A stretch of DNA of 64,000 bases from Scalesia atractyloides (taxonomy: Eukaryota; Streptophyta; Magnoliopsida; Asterales; Asteraceae). The stretch covers positions 38,453,369 to 38,517,368 of the forward strand of contig CAMTDV010000027.1 of the NCBI GenBank assembly GCA_947069175.1, read 5' to 3'. Positions 11,972 through 24,230 of this stretch are shown in pieces; within the stretch, counting starts at the first letter, position 1; each line of letters starts with the position of its first letter. Position numbers and translations under genes: made by a program. The notes beneath the pieces are model-generated. The model saw only the letters and a program-made list of their open reading frames with translations. It ran no database searches and had not been told where the DNA came from.

Positions 11972-14900
11972 ATTAAAAAAGATGGGGGTACTTTTGTCGC
12001 ATAGTGGGCTCAACCTCCCATGTATACTCGGGACCTCTAAAGGCGTCCCACTTAACCTTTACTATAGGCATTAATTTCCTTCGAAGCTTCTTAACCTGTC
12101 GATCCTCGATCAAAATTGGTTTCTCGGCGAACCTTAGGTTTTCATCTATCTTTATGTGACATTGCTAGCGACTCATCGGCTAGACATTTCTTAAGGTTAG
12201 ATATGTGGAACACATCATGAATTCCACTAAGCTCCTCTGGTAGCTTAAGCTTATAAGCTAAAGTGCCGACACATTCGACTATCTCGAATGGTCCTATATA
12301 TCTTGGGCTTAGCTTGTCCTTCTTTCCAAACCTCATTACACCTTTCCAAGGTGATACTTTCAGCATGACTTTGTCCCCTATTTGGAACTTGAGAGGTTTA
12401 CGCCTCTTATCAGCATAGCTCTTCTGCCTATCATGGGCAGTTTTGAGACGATCACGGATTTGCACAATCTTATCCGTGGTCTCCAGGACAATCTCAGGTC
12501 CGATAGTTGGGCTTCCCCAACTTCTGCCCAACACACGGGCGTTCGACACTTTCTCCCATACAAGGCCTCATAAGGAGCAGCCTTGATGCTCGTATGATAA
12601 CTATTATTGTAGGAGAATTCTATTTGGGGTAAGTGGTCATCCCAACTTCCACCTAAATCAATCACACATGCTCTAAGCATGTCTTCCAAAGTTTGAATAG
12701 TACGCTCACTTTGTCCATCCATCTGTGGGTAAGCTGTACTAAAGTTTAATCTTGTGCCTAAAGATTGTTGGAAACTTTTCCAGAAATGAGATGTATATCT
12801 AGTATCTCTGTCAGATACAATAGATATCGGCACACCATGTAGGGACACAATCTTGTCCACATACAACTTAGCCAATTTGTCTGAATTATACGTTCCTTTA
12901 TTGGCAAGAAATGTGCTGACTTAGTCAGCCTATCTACAATGACCCAAATCGTGTCATTTCCACGTTTGGTCTTAGGTAACTTGGTAATCAAGTCCATAGT
13001 TACCATTTCCCATTTCCATGTGGGAATTTCCAATTGTTGTAGAAGTCCTGGTGGCTTCTGATGTTTGGCCTTAACTTGCAAACACGCCAGACACTTAGCT
13101 ACATAAGTGGCTATGGATTTCTTCAAACCCATCCACCAATAATTCTTTTTCAGATCCTGATACATTTTGTCACCTCCAGGGTGAACTGAGTATCCCGTCT
13201 TATGCGCTTCTCGGAGGATTAGATCTCTAAGTCTCCTAAGATTGAAACCCAGATTCTTCCACTAAATCTAAGGATTCCATCCTTTCCAGGCATTAACTGA
13301 TCAGTAGTTCCGCCTAATCCCTCATTAGGAATATTTGCCTCTAATAGGGCTCGCTTTTGCACTTCTAATAGCTTTTCATTCAAGCTATTTCTAAGCTCAA
13401 TGCTCTTGGCATTAATCCTAATGGGCTTAACTCTTTCCTTGCGACTTAAGGCATCAGCAATGACATTTGCCTTGCCGAGATGATAGGGAATTTTGCAATC
13501 ATAATCGTTAAGTGTTTCCATCCAACGGCGTTGTTGTATGTTCAATTCCTTCTGATTGAACAGATGTTGGAGACTCTTATGGTCAGTGTATATAATACAC
13601 TTTGTGCCATATAAGTAATGTCTCCACAGCTTTAGTGCAAATACAACGGCACCCAATTCCAAATCATGGGTGGTGTAATTTCTTTCTTGCACCTTTAATT
13701 GTCTTGATGCATAAGCAATCACCTTGCCTTTTTTGCATTAGCACACAACCCATGCAAGTGTGCGAAGCATCACAACAAACTATAAAATCCTCAATACCCT
13801 CAAGTAGAGATAACACAGGAGCATTGCTCAACTTGCGTTTTAGAACTTCAAAGGATTCTTGTTGTTTCGGACCCCAAACAAACTTGACATTCTTACGAGT
13901 CAAAGTAGTTAAAGGAGTGGCTATCCTTGAAAAGTTATCAATGAACCTCCTATAGTAACCAGCTAATCGTAGAAAACTACGAATCTCCGATGGGGTCTTG
14001 GGTACTTCCCAATTCATTATGGCTTCTATTTTGGCGGGATCCACTTGGATACCACGCTCACTTACAACATGTCCAAGAAATTGGACTTCTCTAAGCCAAA
14101 ATTCACATTTAGAGAATTTAGCATAAAGCTTTTCATGCCTTAGCAATTCTAGAATGCACCGAAGGTGTTTCTCGTGATCAACTTGATTACGAGAATAGAT
14201 AAGTATGTCCTCTATAAAGACAATGACAAACTTATCCAAATACGGTTTGCAGACTCTATTCATGAGATCCATGAATGCTGCAGGTGCATTTGTGAGCCCA
14301 AAAGGCATCACTAAAATTCAAAATGACCATATCGGGTCCTGAAGGCAGTCTTAGGAACATCCTCGTTCATAACCTTCAACTGATGATATCCTGATCTCAA
14401 ATCGATCTTAGAGAAATAGCTAGCCCCTTGAAGTTGGTTGAATAAGTCGTCGATCCTGGGCAAAGGATATCGGTTCTTAATCGTTATCTTGTTCAGCTCT
14501 CGATAATCAATGCACATTCGCATTGAACCGTCTTTCTTTTTAGCAAAAAGAATAGGAGCTCCCCAAGGTGATGAACTAGGCCGGATAAAGCCTTTCTCTA
14601 AAAGTTCATCTAATTGAACTTTTAGTTCTTTCATTTCCGTCGGTGCTAACTGATATGGAGCTCTAGCTACAGGTGCTGATCCAGGTAGAATATCAATTCT
14701 AAACTCCACTTGCCTATCTGGAGGTAGGCCAGGTAATTCTTCGGGGAAAACATCGGAATACTCCGAGATAACCTGAAGGTCCTCTATATTTGGATTAGGC
14801 TCATTGATATTTACTTGTGCCATATAAATGACACAACCTCTCCCCAAACACTTGGATGCCTTAACTAACGACACTTTGTCTGGTAATCCGTAGTGTAAAT

Positions 14901-16477
14901 CTCCAGGGATGGTGATCGTTTCACCAGATGGGGTTTTAATTCTCGATGAGTTTCTTATCGCAGACAATACGGGCTTGGTTATGGGATAACCAATCCATGC
15001 CTAAAACTACATCGAGCCCTGCCAATTTCATTGGCAAAAGAGAGATGGGGATAGAATGATTCTTAATGGATATAGAACATCTATCAAGAATGGAAGATGC
15101 TGACTCTAATGTTCCATCAGCGAGTTCTACCTCATAAGTTATATCTAGAGTTCTTATGGGCAAATTTAATAGTTTACTAACTTATGATCAACAAAAGATT
15201 TATCTGCACCCGAATCGAAAGAAACTCTAGCATATACATCATTGATGAGGAATGTACCTGTTATGACATTATTGTCATTAATGGACTCCCTGAAATTCAT
15301 CTGGAAAGCACGAGCATTCCCTTTCTTAGCCTCTCCAGGCTTTGCATCATTACCCTTGGGGTTCTTGGGGAGTTGAACTTAAAATGCCCCTTTTCATTAT
15401 AGTTGTAATAGACGGCATTCTTAAGATCCTTACACTCTAAGGTTTTATGCCCCCTTTTCTTACAGATACCACAAGGTCTAGTTTGTGGATTAATACTACA
15501 CTGTCCCCAATGCTTACGATTGCAATTTTTACATGTCGGCATTACACCCGACTTATCTTGGTTCCTCCTGAACCCAAATATCCCTTTATTTTTAGTATTA
15601 AATCTCTAGGAGTTATCATTCTCTCTCTTCCTTTTCCCGTCAGTCTCTGATTTGACTGACTTCTGCCTCACCACATCTAGGGTGAGGGAGAGAGATAGGT
15701 CAACTGCATACCTATAGGTACTAGGCTGAGCAGCCTTTACCATGTCTTTTATCTCAGGCGCTAACCCATTAATAAAACATGCAATGCGTTTGGTTTCAAG
15801 GGTGATTAAATATGAAACTAACCTAGACAGGGAATTGAAGTCAGATACGTACTTCCGACAGTCTAGGTTCTTCACTGATAGAGTCAGAAAGTCTGTCTCT
15901 AATTTCTCCACCTCATGAGGTGGGCAGTATGTTTCCTTGACTAAATTGACAAACTTAGGCCATCCTAAGTTGTACAGGTGTACTTTACCTGTAGATTGGA
16001 TTATGGCCTTCCACCAAATCAGGGCATCGCCCTTGAAGGACTGTGATACATACTTGACCACATCCTTATCAGCACAACCGCTGATATCTACAATCATCTC
16101 CATCTCATCAAGTCATTTTAAGGCTTCTACCACTCCTTTTTCCCCATTAAAATCCTGGGGTTTATAGGAAACGAAATACTTGTAGGTACATCCGTCTTTA
16201 GAAGAGCGGGACCTTTCAGCAAATTCTAATTTCTTGGTTCACTCTTCGCGCTCGAAGAGTGAACTGAGCTCTCCTTATGAGCTGAAGATGGTGGGATTGA
16301 TAATGGTCTAGAGCGAGTAGCACTCGACTCCCTAAGTTTTTCTATGGCCTTTTCCATGGTCTTTCCAACAGCTACGTCTATGCGAGCTTGGAATTCATCA
16401 TTGTTAATGGCTATGTTTACAGCCTTGTTAGAGCTAATCTATCGGTGGCTACTCTGTGCCTCGTCCGAGTTTACCAT
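11972..16477 (-). pseudogene. gag-pol of a chromovirus-like Ty3/gypsy element, frameshifted
   Basis: From an ATG at 16477 (MVNSDEAQSSHR) the order is Gag (about 16480-15300, retrotransposon Gag domain then CX2CX4HX4C knuckles), protease-like segment (about 15200), reverse transcriptase (about 14750-14000, with FIEDILIYSR where FIDD is usual), RNase H (about 13800-13400) and integrase (about 13200-12300, with an HHCC-like zinc segment and the SDRDTRYTSHFW core). A chromodomain-like tail ends near 11972 (VKVKWDAFRGPEYTWE, then KYPHLF). The order protease-RT-RNaseH-integrase is Ty3/gypsy. Several frameshifts and stops break it (for example near 12140, 12450, 12820, 13720 and 14310, and a stop in the 12th codon). 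It cannot make a full polyprotein. Confidence 0.9.
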
Positions 16478-17319
16478 TTTGAAGCTTTGGCTCTAAATAT
16501 TAAACAAAATTTCTCTTAGCCATGGTATAACAACCATATTTGCTTTAAACATTGGATATAACAATCCATCAACCATTAAGTTAGTGTGAATAACATCACA
16601 ACTCTTAGGCTTATCATATCTATATTTGGCCTAGGTCTTAACAAGACCATCAAAGGCAAATTACAATCTGGACATAGTCCATATATTATTAGACAGTGGA
16701 TCGTAATGTCACAACTGTCATTGTCATAATTAACAAGTGTATATAGCTCATAGACTTGTCACTAATGGACATAATAATATGGCACATTGGCCTACATCAC
16801 TAACATATGTAATTCATGGCACGGGTTGGCCTACATCATAACAGATGTAATTTATGGTACGTTGCCCTACATCATAACAGATGTAATTTATGGCACGTTG
16901 GCCTACAATTGTCATCACATTGATGACTTTAGCCGGGATCACATTGATCACATAGGCTATATAATAGGTCTTAGGACGTAGTCCTTTTACCTTGACGGCT
17001 AGTGTGGTTCCTCAAGTCACACTACCAGGACTATGAACATTCCTTAATATTGTCATAAGAGTACCTAAATGATTGATTAATGGTCCCGGTCACGTTGGAC
17101 CTTAACGATCTTGGAGGCTTGAACCTAGTCCATCACCTCTGGATAGAAGGATAACTTCCCTTAACTATCCTGATAGAAGACCTTTTAATCTTAACTATCA
17201 TTTCTTGGCCAATGTGTGGTATGTGCTACTTGGCATAATCAAATCCTTTAAGTCTTTTGCAATTATATAGCAGAGCACAAATTTCGAGTAAAATCGAGAC
17301 GCTCGCTTGAAGAGGATGA

Positions 17320-17375
<56 letters not shown>

Positions 17376-17435
17376 CCAAAAATACTTCATTAAATTCCAA
17401 TAGAAATTACAATACTATAAACAATGAAACAAACT
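16478..17435 (-). other. non-coding spacer between gag and the upstream ORF, with tandem repeats
   Basis: About 1 kb without coding. At about 16780-16905 it carries three to four copies of a phrase like CCTACATCATAACAGATGTA ATTTATGG. A TA array follows at 17322-17372. The plus copy has the same layout with a much longer repeat block. Confidence 0.7.
17322..17372. repeat. (TA)n microsatellite inside the gypsy leader
   Basis: About 25 TA units. The plus copy has a TA array at the same relative place (25495-25531), so this one belongs to the element. Confidence 0.95.
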
Positions 17436-17507
17436 GTCCATGCAAGGACTAAAGAAATGAAAATGTCCACGCAGGGACTAAAGAAATAACAATGTCCTCA
17501 CAGGGAC
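17436..17507 (-). other. three tandem GTCC-N6-GGAC mini-hairpins
   Basis: The 14-nt hairpins are at 17436-17449, 17465-17478 and 17494-17507, each 29 bp apart, just after the upstream ORF. The 4-bp stems are intact while the loops differ. The plus copy has the same trio at 25357-25431. Confidence 0.7.
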
Positions 17508-17527
17508 TTACATATATTAAAGAGACT

Positions 17528-18172
17528 TCACTCCTCCTTCTTTCCCTTAACCAACTTGGATAGTTTCTTGAAGAACTTAATCGTCTTCTTCTCCGTTTTC
17601 TCCGCTTGTTGTTGCATCTCTTTCATTCGTTCTAAGGCCTCATTGATGGCCTCAAGTGGCGGCGGAGGTTGCGGCTGTGGTTGTGGCATAATAGGATATC
17701 CAGTAGGTGGATAAGTAGGTGGGAAAGGAGACGGGTAAAATGCGTTATGCATTACCGCTTGCATGTAAGGGTCATGCGACAATGCTTGATAATCAACAGG
17801 TGTAGTTGGGTTAAAAGGATCATACCCAGACGTATCCGGATATGTTGGGATACGGTTATTATAACCCGACGGTGGTGGTTGAACCACTGGTGGTGGTGTT
17901 GGTTCCATCACAGGTGACACATTAGAGGGTCCACCCATTTGTGGGTCCTCGTGAATAGTAGGGTAGGGTTTGGGCAAAGGTGGCAGCGATCCCGACCGTT
18001 GGCCCGCACGTACCGACATACGTGCTCCTCTTTTCCTCCTTGGCGGTTCAGGTGTGATTGGGGTTGTTCCATCGGTTCCATGTGCACATCTTCTTGCACG
18101 GGAGGTGGTTGGGAATGATGGGAAGCAGTGTTAGCGAAAGTAAATTGATTCCAATATTGGTCCCACTCATTA
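17528..18172 (-). pseudogene. upstream ORF of the minus gypsy copy, 5' end lost
   Basis: This is the C-terminal part of the extra ORF seen whole at 24231-25335: a proline-rich middle (GYNNRIPTYPDTSGYDPF), then an acidic/basic helix (ALERMKEMQQQAEKTEKK) and a lysine-rich tail ending KGKKEE. A frameshift lies between about 17910 and 18060. At 18172 the homology stops exactly where the plus copy's LTR begins, in a codon for the EWDQYWNQF region. The plus copy therefore inserted into this ORF. Confidence 0.8.
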
Positions 18173-18264
18173 TGTAACACCCTGTAAAATCGTGTCCAAT
18201 AGTATAGAGACACGTGTTGTATTTTAAATATAGTCTGTTAAAGACCAATAAGAACGAAAGGCGT

Positions 18265-18483
18265 CAACATGCTCAAACTGAGCCTCTGAGTGACGGTCCG
18301 ATGTCAACATGCATAAATAACAGCCTCTGAGTGACTGATATGTCAACATGCTTAGATCATTAGCCTCTGAGTGACTGATATGTCAACATGCTTGAAATTT
18401 GGCCACTGAGTGACTGATATGTCAGCATGCCCAGCCTCTGAGTGACATAGGAATCAACATGCTTATAATAAGCCTCTGAGTGA
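18265..18483 (+). repeat. LTR minisatellite near the LTR start
   Basis: Six copies of CCTCTGAGTGACTGATATGT followed by CAACATGC, with variable spacers. Some copies have lost the GATATGT part. Confidence 0.85.
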
Positions 18484-18984
18484 TCCTTTACGAAGTCCTA
18501 ACTCTCCTACGTGCTATCTGTTGGACGATAGGGTTCAATTTTGTAAATATATGAAAGTTGGATAATGGAGGGATTAAAAGTGTCAACATGTTAATTTACA
18601 CCTCTGAGTGACCTTTTAACGAACCAAGAACTCGACAATGTCCGGGCATAATCCCGGATATGCCAAGTATTGACTACGGAGGGCTAGAAGTGCCAAAAGG
18701 TGTTTAAAAGGGTTTTTAGAAGCTTTTAAAGTAAGGGGGCTAAAGTGTCAAACTTTGAAACTGGCCAAGGGGCGGTCGCGTGCCGCGAGAGACCTGGCCT
18801 GGGTATCTCGCGGGGCGCGAGAAGGCCTTTGCTGCAGAAAGTTTTGCTTGGCTCCCAAACAAAACTCCAAAACCATTAAATCGAAACCATGGCTTCCCAA
18901 ACTGCTATGCCACGTTTTGGGACACTTGTAAGCTTCCTCTTACACCCCTAAACACCTGGCTTCACCTCCTTTGAGTTCTCCAAC

Positions 18985-18992
18985 TATAAATA
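18985..18992 (+). promoter_or_regulatory. LTR TATA box
   Basis: TATAAATA in the context CAACTATAAATAGGTG. It is conserved in each LTR of the family here that covers this point (also 62503-62510 and, on the minus strand, 11134-11141 and 32420-32427). It is about 0.8 kb into the LTR, so most of the LTR downstream would be R/U5 if it is used. Confidence 0.7.
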
Positions 18993-19964
18993 GGTGATCA
19001 AGTTCACCATTTGAACTTGCACCTTTCTAAATCATAACTCTTCTCCCTCATCTGGAAGTTCCTAGCTAAAGGGAGCATCCAACTTAGTTCTCTTGCATTC
19101 CAAGAACCTCTTGTAAGTGTTCCTTGCTCTTGCAATTTCGTTTATAGGCTTTTATAGCCAAAAGTCAAGCGTTTTACGGAAAACACTTTAACTTTCGGTT
19201 AAGACCATTATGGTCCAGCCATTGTTCGAAATGAACATGGCTAAGTGATCATAATAAGGTAGGTGTTAGTCCCTATAAAGGGCACCTCCTGAAGATCACG
19301 TTTGCTAGATCAATTGACGGGTCAAAGTTATGATATTAAAAAGTAAAACAGACCATTTTCCGGAAAACTCATAAAATGATCTTATATATGTTATGAAACC
19401 TGTTTTGACACTTAAACAAGTTGGTAATAATTATTAGAACATGTAAGAACATTTGTGGCTCGCCAGTTTCAATTCTAGGGTCGGTTCGCAACCGAAAGTC
19501 GCGAAGTTTGATTTCTGCTTTGACTTTCGATTCTGACCCGATTTAGATTAGTTATGTCACACCCCGACCCGCAGCAGAAATGGTGATCGGGGCATGATTG
19601 GGTTTTCATCAAAGCTCATGACATTTACTATAAAGTTTCATATTTATTATTTCTTTTTAAAGGGAAACATTACAATCAATCATACAAGTACAACATGTTC
19701 TATACATTTTTCAAGACTTCATTATTTTTCTTCTAAGGCAATTTCTACGTGTTCCTTGCTTCAACCTGTCCACCTGTATCATGTGTAAAAATGGTTTTGG
19801 GTCAACAAAAAGTTGGCGAGTGAATCCTATGAAAACATTTAAACGTGTTTATTGTATCGATTATAAAATAAAGTGCATAACCACATATGAGTAAACGTAA
19901 ATATAAATTAAATCACATAATATTAATTAATACACACGCACACACCAAATGTTTGTTTTTGAGG

Positions 19965-20122
19965 CACACGTTGTTCAACTCGTCTCCCACGAGGAACTGA
20001 TGGGCCTAATGAATGATTTTGAGGCACGCGTTGTTCAACGAACTGATGGGCCTAATGAATGTTTTTGAGGCACGCGTTGTTCAACTCGTCTCCCACGAGG
20101 AACTGATGGGCCTAATGAATAA
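19965..20122 (-). repeat. about 60-bp tandem repeat in the solo LTR, three copies
   Basis: The unit contains GAGGCACGCGTTGTTCAACT, then CGTCTCCCACGAGGAACTGA and TGGGCCTAATGAA. The middle copy lacks the CTCGTCTCCCACGAG hairpin. The other solo LTR (60390-60545) has the same three-unit structure with the same short middle unit. Confidence 0.8.
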
Positions 20123-20620
20123 TTTGCACACAACTTGACAATATGTAATACATCACAACAAACAATATTTACATTCTAAGTTTAGATCATATAATGGTAA
20201 TGGCACGAGTTTGAATAAGCGAATTAATTTAATTGACACATGATACACCCCAAAACATGAATAAAAAGGGGAATTTGTAAGAATTCACTCACCGTGGTTG
20301 CGTTTCTTGGATTGATGATGAATGCGCACGAATTTGGATTTAACCACGAGAGAAACTAACCTAAATAATAACATAATAATTCGATAAATAAATAAACTTT
20401 TATTTGAGATTAATATTTTTTATTAGTGTTCTTAATGGGATCGTTAGATTTATTTTTGTGAGTTTAGGGAAATTTTCTAACTTTAAAAATATTATTTTTC
20501 AGTGTTTTTAATTGATTTTTAAATAAAATAAATAAATAAAAAGAAAATAAAATTTTTGACTTTTTGACCGTTGACCGTTGACCTGACCGTTGAACGGTCG
20601 GACTGTGATTAAGTGTGCAC

Positions 20621-21022
20621 TGAGTGAGGTTCGAACTCGTGACCTCCCGTACGCGTGCACGCAGCTCTACCAACTGAACTACGTGTCTAACCCGAAATAA
20701 GTCTGATTTTAATATATTTATATATTAATTAGATTAATTCAGAGATTAATTTATTTAAAAAGGGTTTTAACTGATCGAACCGGTGCGCAGTATGTGTTTC
20801 GAACTCGAGACCTTGGTCTTGCAACGCACCCAGCCCTACCAACTGGGCTGGGTGACTAACCTGTTTATATTATGATTTTTATTTCTCTTATATACTTACT
20901 GTCAAGTTCCGTATTTGGGTTTTATAAAAAGGTTTGAATATTGTGACGAATCGGAACAAGGACAGAGTCGAACCCGAGACCATGATTTAAATATGCACAC
21001 AGTCCACCACTGGACTGTGTGT
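20621..21022 (-). other. array of three tRNA-like modules in the LTR
   Basis: Three hairpins start 169 bp apart at 20658, 20827 and 20996. On the minus strand the arms are CACGTAGTTC/GAGCTGCGTG, CACCCAGCCC/GGGCTGGGTG and CACACAGTCC/GGACTGTGTG, with AGTTGGTA or AGTGGT loops resembling a tRNA D arm and A box. Each is preceded by GTTAG and followed about 20-35 nt later by a GAGTTCGAA or GGGTTCGAC B-box-like element. The cloverleaf is incomplete: no paired acceptor or clear anticodon arm. I therefore call them tRNA-like, not tRNA genes. Confidence 0.7.
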
Positions 21023-21754
21023 CTAACCCGGTATAATTTCCGATTTCAAATACATTTAACTACTGATTTCAGTTCATCTTCTTCATTAAACCCGAAGCCC
21101 AGTACATAACCCGCCTGAAATCGATTTTTAGACATTTCTGGGTGTTTGTTCAAAGATTCGTAACATACAGAATGATAGATAGAGAAGTTAAAGAAATATA
21201 CCACCTAGAAGTAAAATCCCGGTTTTCCGATGAAAATCTCCGGCGAGTTCCAAATTTTTCCGGCGACAGCAGACAATTCCGGCGAACAGAAAAATTGATC
21301 AGAGAGTTTTAGAGTGAGTGTGGGTGACTTCTGTCTGAGCTCTAGAAGTCCTATTTTAGAGTAGGGCAATAAAGGGATGGATTTTTCGGTTTTCCGGCGA
21401 TTTGCAGAACTCCGGCGAGTTTTAATTTCAAGCAAGGAACTTTCTGATCGATTAGAGAGTTTGTTTGAGAAAAGTGAACGAGTTCTAATCGTGTGAACCA
21501 TTACTATTTATAGTGAAAGGTGGTCAATCATAAATTTTTGGTTTCAAAGAAAAATCCTCAAATCATGGTACTGAGTGATTGAAAACGGTTTGCAATTTGA
21601 AGGAATCAGTTATGGAATTATGATCCGCGTTTACCAGTTAACGAAAAAAAAACGTATCTCCATTGATTCAGCGGTTTCAGTATTTTGTGTTTTGAATTTC
21701 CGATTCAGTGTCAAATTGTGTATAAGATTTAATTGTTTCAGATTTGAATTAAGT

Positions 21755-21822
21755 TGCGTGTGTGGTGTAGTGGTGTAGAGTGTGTTTGGTCTTGAGAGTG
21801 AGCCGGGTTCGAAACCCGGCGC
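21755..21822 (+). other. fourth tRNA-like sequence, opposite strand of the LTR
   Basis: TGGTGTAGTGGT fits the A-box consensus. About 45 bp later a perfect 7-bp hairpin, GCCGGGT-TCGAA-ACCCGGC (21802-21820), contains a B box. The second solo LTR has a similar GGGTTCGAATCCCGG arm at the same relative place, also antisense to the LTR. Confidence 0.6.
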
Positions 21823-24061
21823 CTGTAATTATTTTCTTTATTCATTTTTTATTAGAAATTTTAAATTATGGTTTTTAAATTCTAATATATTTATTAATTA
21901 TGTATTGTATAAAATTTATTTGAGCATTAAATACGCAACAAAATTTATAACTGATTATTCGGTTAAATAAACGAAGCGGGTTTTGGAAACCCGTTTTTTG
22001 ACGGATGTTACAAGTTACCTACTGATCTAGAGTTTCATTATGATCGTAATATAATGTAGCATAACCCTCTGAGTTTATATTACATTATCATAATCAGAAT
22101 CCAAGTTTATGCGCAAGTTCCATAATTATGCCATTTTTGACCAAAATGCGCTTTTTGCCTAAAACACGGTTTTAAATGGTAATGAACTTAAAAATGAGTT
22201 TTCTAATGATTTAATATTATAAGTAGAATTATTTGGGATGTTAAACCAAGTTATAAACTGAGTTTTCAAACAGGTCCTTAAACTATGTCGATAAATGATG
22301 ATTTTAGCCCTTGTGGCTTATAAAATGGTTTTCATCAAATATTTTCAAGGTTAATCATTTACCTACTGATATGTTATATTAAATAACATATTTTAAACAT
22401 TTTAATTTGACCTTAACATCAGTTTTCGTAAACATCGCTTAAAGACGTCATTTTACGACATAAGCGCCGTTTCGGCGCATAGTATGGTTTTAAACCATAT
22501 TAATTGACCAAGACTTGTTACCTACTGATTTTAAAACTTATTTTAAACATATTTACAGTAGGTACATGTTATAAACTCAGAATCCCAAATAATTTATAAA
22601 CTATGTGTAAAATGACCAAAATGCCCTTCGTTGCATAATTTGGTCATAAAAGATAAATTACACATATAATTAGTATCCTACTGATATTATATCATAAATA
22701 AACTATTTTTCCAGAATACTTATGATTATAAACTTAAAATATAATCAAGTTCCTTTTTATATGGTATATAATTACCGAAATGCCCTTATAAGGCATAGTT
22801 TCGTTTTAAAACCTTAACGGGCATATAAGTTGATATCCTAATGATATTTTAACTTATTTAAAGTATAATGGCATATAAAACTTGTCCATGACTTATCCGG
22901 TTACCCATTATCGCTTATAAGCGTACGGTTGATAATACGTAACTAGTTTACGAAATTTAACCAAAACGGGTTTAACCTTGTCATTTAAGTTTCAAAATCC
23001 AGAATGTTTATAGTTTACCCATATTATGCAAGTCAAAGTACTTGTCGGGTTTAAACTTCATTCTATCCGATCATCGTTTAATCAAGCATTATACGTCTTG
23101 ATCATGTACACTACGGTCTAAGTCTATGACTTAAATAAAGACCGTTAGTATTAATTGGTTAGATTATGCCATAATACAGACTAGAGCCTTGCCGGTAAAT
23201 GCTATCTGCAGTTGGTACTTTTGTATATGGCTGAGTTATTAAAATTTTAAAAAAGACTAGCTCAGGTAAATACTCTCGACTTATTTTCCCTATACGGGCT
23301 TGGGATACGGTAAACTATTACCGCTTGGTCAGAAATGGGATCAATCGAATGCCGGATTGTGGATAGTAAATCCGCATATTTTGTTTTAATCAGTTTTGTT
23401 TGATAACTTAAACATCGGGGGTTAAATTACCGTGTCCTGGATATCCTCGGCTCATTAGATTAGTTAATGGCTACGATCTTAGCGCGGCGCTCAAATGCAA
23501 ATTACCCAAAAAGTTGGGGATAACTCCTCTGTGAGTTCTAAGTGGTGTGTATTTAATCATGTCTCGGTCTCTGTACTGGGCCCTGTATGTATGGACAAAC
23601 ATGTGAATCTGTTAACAAGGTTACGAAGTAACTTTCCCAAGTTATAAAAGATTTTGTGCCCTGTGCACTTAAAATCATTTTAAAATGTTTTCAAAAGGAG
23701 TCAGTTGGGTGTATTTACCAGCGAAAGCTGACGTATCGTCCAAAGGCTAACTGCAGGTACAATACGAAATATGCCGGAAGCTGCTCGGTAGTGAATAAGA
23801 GGATCTTTCAAATCCTTAGATCTGCCCTAAAGTCTGTTTTATATTCTTTCTTGTACATTTTAATGATCCGCCTGTGGATCTTCTATTACGAGCCTGTATA
23901 TTATTTTATTTCGAACATTTGGTTTGTAATACTAATTTTACTCCAAGACTTCCGCTGTGCCGTGTTTAATTGACTATGATGTTATCAACTGACGTCACAA
24001 TACTCCCCACCCGGGCCCACCGGTGTATGGATTTGGGTTGGAAATCCGGGGCGTGACAGGG

Positions 24062-24073
24062 TGGTATCAGAGC
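24062..24073 (+). other. primer-binding site of the plus gypsy copy
   Basis: TGGTATCAGAGC, complementary to the 3' end of plant initiator tRNA-Met, lies three bases after the LTR end CGTGACA. Confidence 0.9.
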
Positions 24074-24230
24074 CAACATTAGAGAGAATTAAACACTATT
24101 CTTCTTGTGTTTAATCTCAAACTTACACGAGCACATTCCTTAAACTTCCGAATCTAGGCATTGACCTAGGATTACTCATTTCATTGTTAAGTTACTAGTA
24201 TTGTTTTTGAATTGAATTTTTAACAGGAAA

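Larger units (their letters stand above)
19555..22012 (-). mobile_element. solo LTR with tRNA-like modules, nested in the gypsy LTR
   Basis: It starts TGTCACACCCCGACCC and ends GACGGATGTTACA, flanked by exact 5-bp duplications AGTTA (19550-19554 and 22013-22017). Outside them the host LTR sequence is continuous with the intact copy at 30765. In minus orientation it reads TGTAACATCC...GGGGTGTGACA. It has no coding region. It is the same family as the solo LTR at 58233-60948, which lies in the other orientation. Confidence 0.9.
18173..24058 (+). mobile_element. 5' LTR of the plus-strand gypsy copy, split by a solo LTR
   Basis: It starts TGTAACACCC at 18173 and ends GGGGCGTGACA at 24058, three bases before a tRNA-Met-type primer-binding site. 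Removing the nested 2458-bp element and one 5-bp duplication leaves about 3423 bp, matching the 3432-bp LTR at 8501-11932. The 5-mer to its left is CATTA. The matching right copy cannot be sought because the 3' end of this element is rearranged. Confidence 0.9.
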
